The position numbers and the translations under genes were made by a program. From NCBI RefSeq assembly GCF_934636505.1, contig NZ_CAKUAL010000081.1, positions 1 to 7,720 of the forward strand: a DNA stretch of 7,720 bases, written 5' to 3'. Origin of the DNA: an uncultured Ellagibacter sp. (lineage in GTDB: Bacteria; Actinomycetota; Coriobacteriia; Coriobacteriales; Eggerthellaceae). The stretch's first letter is position 1. Each line of letters starts with the position of its first letter. Positions 1 to 5,382 of this stretch are shown one piece after another. The notes beneath the pieces were generated by a model that had not been told where the DNA came from, ran no database searches, and saw only the letters and a program-made list of their open reading frames with translations.

Positions 1-75
1 GGATGCAAAGGCGACGCGTACCTTCACGGTACGCGAGCCTGCAGCATCGTGCGGAGATGGGGTGCCAGGGCCCAT
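1..75 (-). CDS. Possible 5' end of an unidentified gene downstream of prfA (runs off the window)
   Basis: On the minus strand an ATG at 73-75 opens a stop-free frame of 25 codons to the window edge, reading MGPGTPSPHDAAG and then SRTVKVRVAFAS. It lies 41 bp after the prfA stop in the same direction. In many bacteria the gene after prfA is prmC, which methylates the Gln of the release-factor GGQ motif, but these residues do not resemble a PrmC N-terminus that I recognise, so no function is assigned. The ribosome-binding site is poor: only a GAAAGA about 11 bases upstream. A GTG a few codons further in (VKVRVAFAS) is an alternative start. The frame may also be chance, given the high GC and its short length. 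Confidence 0.25.
   Translation of the reverse strand, partial: MGPGTPSPHDAAGSRTVKVRVAFAS
15..35. other. 8-bp perfect inverted repeat
   Basis: CGCGTACC at 15-22 and GGTACGCG at 28-35 are exact reverse complements around a 5-nt loop (23-27). There is no T-run on either side, so a terminator is unlikely. It falls inside the possible downstream reading frame. Whether the hairpin matters in RNA is unknown. Confidence 0.4.
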
Positions 76-90
76 CGCAGCGTCGAGTCT

Positions 91-114
91 TTCGCTGTTC
101 GTCAGAACAGCGAA
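91..114 (-). terminator. Perfect 10-bp hairpin just after prfA (terminator-like, no U-tract)
   Basis: TTCGCTGTTC (91-100) and GAACAGCGAA (105-114) pair perfectly around a 4-nt loop, starting two bases beyond the prfA stop codon. In the prfA transcript the stem is followed by AGACTCG rather than a run of U. It is therefore not a standard rho-independent terminator. It could be a weak terminator or a 3'-end-stabilising hairpin, or an intercistronic structure if the downstream gene is co-transcribed. The inverted repeat is certain; its role is inferred. Confidence 0.4.
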
Positions 115-116
115 GC

Positions 117-1190
<1,074 letters not shown>

Positions 1191-1198
1191 TGCGTGCG

Positions 1199-1205
1199 TT
1201 CCTTT
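1199..1205 (-). promoter_or_regulatory. Ribosome-binding site of prfA
   Basis: On the minus strand AAAGGAA lies 8 bases before the ATG at 1188-1190. This supports that start over the internal Met6 codon, which has no comparable upstream purine run. Confidence 0.75.
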
Positions 1206-1234
1206 ATGCGAATTGCGTTATCCGTAGCTGAACA

Positions 1235-1264
1235 ATGATACCAAAAGGGCGTCCCTCGTGTGAG
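1235..1264 (-). promoter_or_regulatory. Candidate promoter of prfA
   Basis: On the minus strand TATCAT (1235-1240) matches the -10 consensus at 5 of 6 positions and would give a leader of roughly 38 nt. The best -35 candidate is CTCACA (1259-1264) with an 18-bp spacer, a 4 of 6 match that falls inside the loop side of the upstream terminator. It is supported mainly by the need for a promoter between that terminator and prfA. Confidence 0.3.
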
Positions 1265-1273
1265 AAACGCCCT
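1242..1273 (-). terminator. Rho-independent terminator of the CAP/SLH gene
   Basis: On the minus strand AGGGCGT (1273-1267) pairs with ACGCCCT (1252-1246). An inner CTC/GAG pairing (1264-1262 with 1257-1255) extends the stem after a small internal loop. The hairpin ends in TTTT (1246-1243), followed by GG. It lies about 80 bp past the stop of the CAP/SLH gene and upstream of prfA. On the plus strand no T-run follows, so it acts in one direction. Confidence 0.75.
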
Positions 1274-1350
1274 GAGACCTTCGCAGGAAATACGCTCATG
1301 GAGGCGAAATCGTCGGCGAAAGCGAAACCTTGCAGGTTGGAAGCTTCGTT

Positions 1351-2640
1351 TTACTGCAACACGTCACGCTCAAGCGTTGCGGTCATCTTGCCAACGGCAG
1401 AGCGCCAGGCCGAACCTTGCGGGTCAAGGTAACGCGTGCCGTCGACATTCTTGCCATCCATGACGCCCGCGTCGAGAGCCCAGGCCAAGCTGGCGCGCGC
1501 CCAGGGGCTCACCGACGAAGCGTCGGGCATGGAAGCAAGCTTCGAGCCGTCGCTCGACAAATTGACCCCGTAGAGAATGTTTGCGTACTTAGCGATCATC
1601 ACCGCGAACTGCTCGCGCGTGACGTAGTCTTCGGGTCCGAACAAGTTAAGCGGAGTGCCGTCAACGGGGTCCGTGTAGCCGCCGATGATTCCCGCCGCAC
1701 GGGCCCAGTTGATTGCATCCGAATAGTACGAGTCGCTGGGCACGTCATAGAACTGCTCCACCGAAACGTCCGGCTTGCCCGCCATACGCCACAAGATCAT
1801 CGCAACGTCGCCGCGCTTGATCGAGTCGTAGACGCCCAGTCGGTGAGTGCCGTCGTTGTAGCCCGTGATGAGACCATTGTTGAGCATGTACACCATGGTA
1901 TCGGCATACCACTCGCCCGCCTCGAAATCGGGGAAGAACAGGCCCAGGTTGCACTGGCCCATTTCGAGATTAACATTGTAGGTTCCGTTTACGGCAGCTT
2001 GCTCGGTGGTCTCGAACGGTTGATAGCCGAAGACCTCGACCCAATAGCCATCGAAGCACGCAACGCCGACCGTGTTGAATTCCTCGTTGATCATGTTCGC
2101 ATAGTGACCTGGGGAGTTTGTCCACCAATCGTTAGCTTCCGCTACGTCGTACGTTGTCCCAAGGATGTTCTCGCCGAGCGCAGAGTAGGGGTTGCTCAGC
2201 ATGACATCTTCGACCACGGTGAAGCAATCCTCGCCACTCGGACGCGTATGGCTGAAGAAGGGGCCGCAAATTCCACTGATCGAAATCTCGGCGGCGCGCT
2301 GCATCGCACAGACCTCGAGCTCATAGCTCCACGTCAGAGGGGCCGCGCCCACTGCGCTGCGGGCCTCATTGACGTAGTCGAGCATATAGCGGGCAGTGTC
2401 CTGATAGAACGTGCCCTGCGTGACGAAGGTGACCGTCGGCTTGTCCACGCGGCCGTAAACGCTCTCGGGAGCGATGCCCCCATCGGAGCAGTCCCAGGTG
2501 GCAACCTGGCCCGCCTGAAGCGCCCCATTCGCGGCGGGTTCCGCGTTGATAGTGCCATCAGCCCAGGCCACAGCAGGAATCGTACTGAGTAGTGCGAACA
2601 TCGCAAATGCGACGATGCCCTTTCGAAGCGAACTTATCAT
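1351..2640 (-). CDS. Secreted CAP-domain protein with three C-terminal SLH-like repeats
   Basis: Predicted exported surface protein of 429 aa. Residues 1-27 form a signal peptide: Lys/Arg near the start, a hydrophobic core, and AVAWA before the probable cleavage site. A CAP (SCP/PR-1-like) domain covers about 80-208, with YVNEAR (89-94), the HTRPSG segment (131-136), GEN (156-158), WTNSPGHYANM (173-183) and a closing WVEVFGY (200-206). Three S-layer-homology-like units follow: about 236-289 (WYADTMVYMLNNGLITGY, RGDVAMILWRMAG), 297-359 (FYDVP, TREQFAVMIAKYA) and 370-425 (SPWARASLAWALDAG). SLH repeats usually hold proteins non-covalently to secondary cell-wall polymers; bacterial CAP domains have varied, mostly unknown roles, so no enzymatic function is claimed. 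Six cysteines lie outside the signal peptide. AGGAG 6 bases before the ATG at 2638-2640 supports the start. It is flanked by its own promoter region and a terminator, so it is probably monocistronic. Confidence 0.92.
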   Translation of the reverse strand: MISSLRKGIVAFAMFALLSTIPAVAWADGTINAEPAANGALQAGQVATWDCSDGGIAPESVYGRVDKPTVTFVTQGTFYQDTARYMLDYVNEARSAVGAAPLTWSYELEVCAMQRAAEISISGICGPFFSHTRPSGEDCFTVVEDVMLSNPYSALGENILGTTYDVAEANDWWTNSPGHYANMINEEFNTVGVACFDGYWVEVFGYQPFETTEQAAVNGTYNVNLEMGQCNLGLFFPDFEAGEWYADTMVYMLNNGLITGYNDGTHRLGVYDSIKRGDVAMILWRMAGKPDVSVEQFYDVPSDSYYSDAINWARAAGIIGGYTDPVDGTPLNLFGPEDYVTREQFAVMIAKYANILYGVNLSSDGSKLASMPDASSVSPWARASLAWALDAGVMDGKNVDGTRYLDPQGSAWRSAVGKMTATLERDVLQ

Positions 2641-2646
2641 CTCTCT

Positions 2647-2651
2647 CTCCT
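2647..2651 (-). promoter_or_regulatory. Ribosome-binding site of the CAP/SLH gene
   Basis: On the minus strand AGGAG sits 6 bases before the ATG, inside a purine-only run of alternating G and A. This is a strong, well-spaced site that fixes the start at 2640 and leaves a complete signal peptide. Confidence 0.8.
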
Positions 2652-2663
2652 CATTATCGCAAG

Positions 2664-2691
2664 CTTATACGCCTCGGACACTATACCCCAA
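2664..2691 (-). promoter_or_regulatory. Candidate promoter of the CAP/SLH gene
   Basis: On the minus strand TTGGGG (2686-2691) and TATAAG (2664-2669) are 16 bp apart. The -10 box is 5 of 6 to consensus. A second, overlapping option uses TATAGT (2680-2685) with TTTCAA (2703-2708) at 17 bp. A good isolated -35 box, TTGACG, lies further up at 2723-2728. The region clearly holds promoter-like sequence, but which pair is used cannot be settled by reading. Confidence 0.45.
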
Positions 2692-2732
2692 TACGGACCC
2701 TATTGAAACGCTCCCCCACTTGCGTCAAACCT

Positions 2733-2752
2733 GATTTTACCTTCGATTTTAC
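2733..2752. repeat. Short direct repeat upstream of the CAP/SLH gene
   Basis: GATTTTAC occurs at 2733-2740 and again at 2745-2752, a 12-bp period. It sits in an AT-rich island within otherwise GC-rich DNA, about 45-70 bp upstream of the candidate promoter boxes. Tandem sites about one helical turn apart suit an activator or repressor binding site, but that is inference. Confidence 0.5.
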
Positions 2753-2798
2753 AAACGGCCTCGCCGCCAAACGCGTGAGATTTGGCCGCCGAGCGCAT

Positions 2799-2818
2799 GG
2801 CTCGCCCGCCAGCGAGCC
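2799..2818 (-). terminator. GC-rich hairpin after trxB (weak terminator candidate)
   Basis: GGCTCGC (2799-2805) and GCGAGCC (2812-2818) pair perfectly around a 6-nt loop, 23 bp beyond the trxB stop. No T-run follows in the trxB direction. A second, weaker pairing lies further on (GCCAAA 2766-2771 with TTTGGC 2781-2786). The 2641-2841 gap otherwise holds only the CAP/SLH promoter region and two copies of CTCACCCG (2818-2825 and 2834-2841). Confidence 0.3.
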
Positions 2819-2841
2819 TCACCCGCACTCCTGCTCACCCG

Positions 2842-3771
2842 CTACCGCGAGGCGACGTATGCGGCGGCGCTCTCGGCGGCTATCGCCCCGTCGGAGACGG
2901 CCGTCACCACCTGGCGCAGGCCCTTCGCGCGCACATCGCCCGCCGCGAACACGCCGGGCACGCTCGTAACGCCCGACTCATCGGCCACGATGTAACCGCC
3001 CTTGTCAACAGAAAGCGCGCCCGCGAGAAAATCGGTGTTGGGAATCGTCCCGATTGCGACGAACAGCCCTTCGGCAGGAAGCATCCTCCGCGCTCCGGTT
3101 GCCACATCCTCGACCTTCACGGCGGAAAGACGCCCCTCTTCCGAGCGCAAATCGGCAATGCGCGAGTTCCACACGAACTCGACGTTGGGAAGCGAGGAGA
3201 GGCACTCGCGGTCGACCGCCGAGACGCGAAGCGTGTCGCGGCGATGGATGAGGTAGACGCGCTCACAGATGCGCGCGAGATACTTCGCATCCGCCGCGGC
3301 AGTGTTCCCGCCGCCGAGCACGCACACGCTTTTCCCGCGGAAGAAGTTGCCATCGCAGGTCGCGCAATACGACACGCCGCGTCCTGCGAGCTCGTCTTCC
3401 CCCGCAAGGCCCATCTTGCGCGGCCGCGCGCCCGTCGCCACGATGACGCTTCTCGCCTTATGTTGGCCGAAAGGCGTCGTGAGCGTCTTCACCTCGCCCG
3501 AATAATCGACCGCCGTCACTTCCTCGCTCACGATGGTCGCGCCAAAGTGCTCGGCCTGCTCCTTCATCGCCCAAGCGAGCTCGAAGCCGTCGGCGCCTTC
3601 AGCGAAGCCCGGGTAGTTTTCCACCCGCTCGGTTTGAGCAAGCTGCCCACCAGGGGAAATCCTCTCGTAGATGGCGACTGAAAGCCCCGCGCGCGCCGCA
3701 TAGAGCCCTGCCGTGAGCCCAGCGGGCCCCGCGCCGATCACCGCCACGTCGAGCACGTCGTTTTCGTTCAT
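2842..3771 (-). CDS. trxB: Thioredoxin-disulfide reductase (TrxR)
   Basis: This cytoplasmic flavoenzyme moves electrons from NADPH through FAD and a redox-active disulfide to thioredoxin. It is 309 aa, the normal size for a low-molecular-weight bacterial TrxR. The FAD-binding motif VIGAGPAG is at residues 11-18. The redox centre is CATC (Cys136, Cys139) in SYCATCDGNFFRG. The NADPH site shows GGGNTA (153-158) and HRRDTLR (176-182), whose arginines fit NADPH preference. The C-terminal FAD segment FAAGDVRAKGLRQVVTA covers about 275-291. I chose the ATG at 3769-3771 because AAAGG and GGCGG lie just upstream and MNENDVLDVAVIGAG has the family's usual N-terminus; an in-frame ATG 13 codons earlier lies close to the predicted transcription start. 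It follows trxA on the same strand, encoding its substrate, with a terminator and a probable promoter between them. Confidence 0.95.
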   Translation of the reverse strand: MNENDVLDVAVIGAGPAGLTAGLYAARAGLSVAIYERISPGGQLAQTERVENYPGFAEGADGFELAWAMKEQAEHFGATIVSEEVTAVDYSGEVKTLTTPFGQHKARSVIVATGARPRKMGLAGEDELAGRGVSYCATCDGNFFRGKSVCVLGGGNTAAADAKYLARICERVYLIHRRDTLRVSAVDRECLSSLPNVEFVWNSRIADLRSEEGRLSAVKVEDVATGARRMLPAEGLFVAIGTIPNTDFLAGALSVDKGGYIVADESGVTSVPGVFAAGDVRAKGLRQVVTAVSDGAIAAESAAAYVASR

Positions 3772-3812
3772 GGCATTACCGCCTTTCACCCGATTGCATC
3801 CCGTTCTCACAG

Positions 3813-3818
3813 AGTATA
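3813..3818 (-). promoter_or_regulatory. Candidate -10 box of the trxB promoter
   Basis: On the minus strand TATACT (3813-3818) is 5 of 6 to consensus and would start transcription about 35 nt before the trxB ATG. No good -35 box is found at 16-18 bp; that position lies inside the 3' arm of the trxA terminator. The promoter may therefore depend on an activator or a different sigma factor, or be weak. Confidence 0.45.
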
Positions 3819-3830
3819 CCCTCGAAACGC

Positions 3831-3870
3831 AAAAAGGCGCTGCAAGGCGAACGTCGCCCCGCAGCGCCTT
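3831..3870 (-). terminator. Rho-independent terminator of trxA
   Basis: On the minus strand AAGGCGCTGC (3870-3861) pairs perfectly with GCAGCGCCTT (3843-3834). An inner GGCGA/TCGCC pairing (3858-3854 with 3850-3846) forms the upper stem. A TTTTT run (3835-3831) follows directly. It begins 24 bp after the trxA stop. This is the strongest terminator in the window and should insulate most trxA transcription from trxB. Confidence 0.88.
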
Positions 3871-3894
3871 CCCATTGCGCTCGGAAAATACGGT

Positions 3895-4203
3895 TTACGC
3901 GAACAGCGCGAGCACGTTTTGCTTCGGCTGCGCGCCCACCATCTGGCGCTTCGGCGCGCCACCCTCGAACAGAATCAGCGTCGGCACGCTCATCACGCCG
4001 TAGCGCTGCGCGATGTCGGGGCTTTGATCGATGTCGAGCTTGTACACCTTGGCCTCGCCGGCCTTCTCAGCGGCGACTTCCTCGACCACGGGGCCGAGCA
4101 TACGGCACGGGCCGCACCATGTCGCGAAGAAATCCACAAGAACGGGGACGTCGGATTTCAGAACCTTCTCATCGAAATCCGAAGAAGTTACCATTTCGCT
4201 CAT
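3895..4203 (-). CDS. trxA: Thioredoxin
   Basis: Small cytoplasmic dithiol protein that reduces protein disulfides and is recharged by thioredoxin reductase. It is 102 aa, slightly shorter than E. coli Trx at its C-terminus (ends NVLALFA). The active site WCGPC is at residues 29-33 within DFFATWCGPCRMLGP. The cis-proline element SVPTLILFEGG is at 72-82 (Pro74), and the KLDIDQSPDIAQRYGV strand-helix region at 55-70. The frame is open for some 230 codons further upstream, but the true start is the ATG at 4201-4203: AGGAGG lies 8 bases before it and the upstream residues do not look like thioredoxin. MVTSS three codons in is a less likely start. A promoter is visible upstream and a terminator downstream. 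It diverges from the patatin-antiporter operon. Confidence 0.95.
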   Translation of the reverse strand: MSEMVTSSDFDEKVLKSDVPVLVDFFATWCGPCRMLGPVVEEVAAEKAGEAKVYKLDIDQSPDIAQRYGVMSVPTLILFEGGAPKRQMVGAQPKQNVLALFA

Positions 4204-4211
4204 GTTCCCTT

Positions 4212-4217
4212 CCTCCT
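4212..4217 (-). promoter_or_regulatory. Ribosome-binding site of trxA
   Basis: A perfect AGGAGG on the minus strand lies 8 bases before the ATG. It decides the start at 4203 against the much longer open frame upstream. Confidence 0.9.
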
Positions 4218-4278
4218 GAACAAGTGATTTGAAACCAGGTTCCGCATCGAGCGTTACGCCCAACGCTTGCACCAACGT

Positions 4279-4306
4279 ATTGTATCGCTTACCCGCGAAA
4301 CGTAAA
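4279..4306 (-). promoter_or_regulatory. Candidate promoter of trxA
   Basis: On the minus strand TTTACG (4301-4306, 4 of 6 to TTGACA) and TACAAT (4279-4284, 5 of 6) are separated by 16 bp. The predicted start is near 4272, giving a leader of about 70 nt. That leader contains a small hairpin, AGCGTT/AACGCT (4250-4255 with 4262-4267). The -35 box sits about 10 bp from the -35 region of the opposing promoter. Confidence 0.5.
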
Positions 4307-4315
4307 CGAGGCGTT

Positions 4316-4344
4316 ACTGGAACGGCATGAAACTGAACTATAAT
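4316..4344 (+). promoter_or_regulatory. Promoter of the patatin-antiporter operon
   Basis: A perfect -10 box, TATAAT (4339-4344), would start transcription near 4350-4352, about 20 nt before the ATG at 4372. The -35 region is poor: ACTGGA at 4316-4321 with a 17-bp spacer is the best offset. The strong -10 with a weak -35 fits a regulated promoter. Confidence 0.6.
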
Positions 4345-4369
4345 GGCACCCGATAAGAGAAAGGGTGCC
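4345..4369. promoter_or_regulatory. Inverted repeat over the operon start point (operator-like)
   Basis: GGCACCC (4345-4351) and GGGTGCC (4363-4369) are perfect 7-bp inverted arms around 11 nt. The left arm abuts the TATAAT box and covers the expected transcription start. The right arm overlaps the AAGGG ribosome-binding site. If transcription starts at about 4351, most of the left arm is not transcribed, which favours a DNA-binding operator over an RNA hairpin. A start at about 4345 would instead allow a hairpin hiding the ribosome-binding site. Confidence 0.5.
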
Positions 4370-4371
4370 CC

Positions 4372-5349
4372 ATGAGCGAGCCTACGGAAGAGCAGCTTTC
4401 GAATTACACGACCAACACCGCAGATGAGAACAGGGAACCAGGCGAAGGCGGCGGCGAGCATGCCCGCATGCACAAGGCGCCCGCGTGGGAGGGTGTACCG
4501 CTTGCCCACGCGAACCTCGTGCTCGAAGGCGGGGCGATGCGCGGGCAGTTCACCGCGGGCGTGCTCGATTTCTTCATGGACCAGAAGTTCTTCTGCGAAT
4601 ACGTCGTCGGCGTGTCGGCGGGCGCGCTTTGCGGCGGGAACTACGTGGCGGGTGCTGCCGGCAGGTCGAGCCTGATCAACGTGAAGTACGCCGCCGACAA
4701 CCGCTATCTGTCGATGCAGAGCTTCGTCCGCACGGGAAACGCCTACGGCCGCGAGTTCGCCTTTCACGAGATTCCCGACGTGCTCGACCCGTTCGACTAC
4801 GAGGCGTTTCGCCGCTCGCCCATCCGATTCGAAGCCGTGTCGACCAACCTCGAAACCGGTGAGGCCGACTACCACGAGGTGCGCGACTACCACGATGACC
4901 TGCCCTATCTCATCGCGTCGTCATCGATGCCGCTCGTAAGCCAAATCGTCGAGGCAGACGGCAAGCTGCTTCTCGACGGCGGCACCTCCGACAGCGTGCC
5001 GCTTCTCCACTCGATGCTCACCGGCGCAAGCAAGCACATCGTCGTGCTCACCCAAGCCGCTGGCTACGAGAAGAAGCCGAACAAGCTCATGGCGCTCATG
5101 CGTCAGCGCTACGCCGACTACCCGTACTATATTGACCGCCTGCAGTATCGCCATTACGAGTACAACCGCCTTTACCGCTGGATCGAGCGCGAACAGGCAG
5201 CGGGGCGCATCTTCGTGATCCGCCCGCCCGAGCCTGTCACCGTGTCCTCCATGGAGCACGACACCGAGAAGCTGCTCGCGTTGTACGAGCAGGGGCTTGC
5301 CGAAGCGGCCCGGCTGTGGCCGAAACTGCAGGAGTACCTCGCAGACTAG
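4372..5349 (+). CDS. Patatin-like phospholipase (YjjU/RssA type)
   Basis: Predicted serine lipid hydrolase with a Ser-Asp dyad, of the kind that removes fatty acids from phospholipids or related lipids. It is 325 aa. The oxyanion-hole loop GGAMRG is at residues 53-58, the nucleophile motif GVSAG at 80-84 (Ser82), and the Asp motif DGG at 202-204 (Asp202), all in the order and spacing of patatin domains. After about residue 235 comes a C-terminal region (RHYEYNRLYRWIEREQAAGR, FVIRPP) like that of the YjjU branch. The first 44 residues are acidic, Gly- and Asn-rich and probably disordered. No signal peptide or membrane segment is seen, so it is likely cytoplasmic or peripheral. The ATG at 4372 has AAAGGG 6 bases upstream; Met33 lacks an equal site. 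It is first in an operon with the antiporter 33 bp downstream. Confidence 0.92.
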   Translation: MSEPTEEQLSNYTTNTADENREPGEGGGEHARMHKAPAWEGVPLAHANLVLEGGAMRGQFTAGVLDFFMDQKFFCEYVVGVSAGALCGGNYVAGAAGRSSLINVKYAADNRYLSMQSFVRTGNAYGREFAFHEIPDVLDPFDYEAFRRSPIRFEAVSTNLETGEADYHEVRDYHDDLPYLIASSSMPLVSQIVEADGKLLLDGGTSDSVPLLHSMLTGASKHIVVLTQAAGYEKKPNKLMALMRQRYADYPYYIDRLQYRHYEYNRLYRWIEREQAAGRIFVIRPPEPVTVSSMEHDTEKLLALYEQGLAEAARLWPKLQEYLAD

Positions 5350-5382
5350 CAGACCGCCGAACCGTCAGCAGAGAAGACCCCC

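Noticed and set aside
1303..1327. Three GCGAAA-like repeats after the CAP/SLH gene
   Set aside because: They are six bases long and irregularly spaced, with no symmetry. This is likely chance in the 3' untranslated region.
1330..2592. 420-codon plus-strand open frame opposite the CAP/SLH gene
   Set aside because: The antisense product has no recognisable domain, while the minus-strand frame gives a signal peptide, CAP domain and SLH repeats.
3895..4893. Extended 332-codon form of thioredoxin
   Set aside because: A perfect AGGAGG and a canonical thioredoxin N-terminus place the start at 4203. The upstream part runs antisense through the phospholipase gene.
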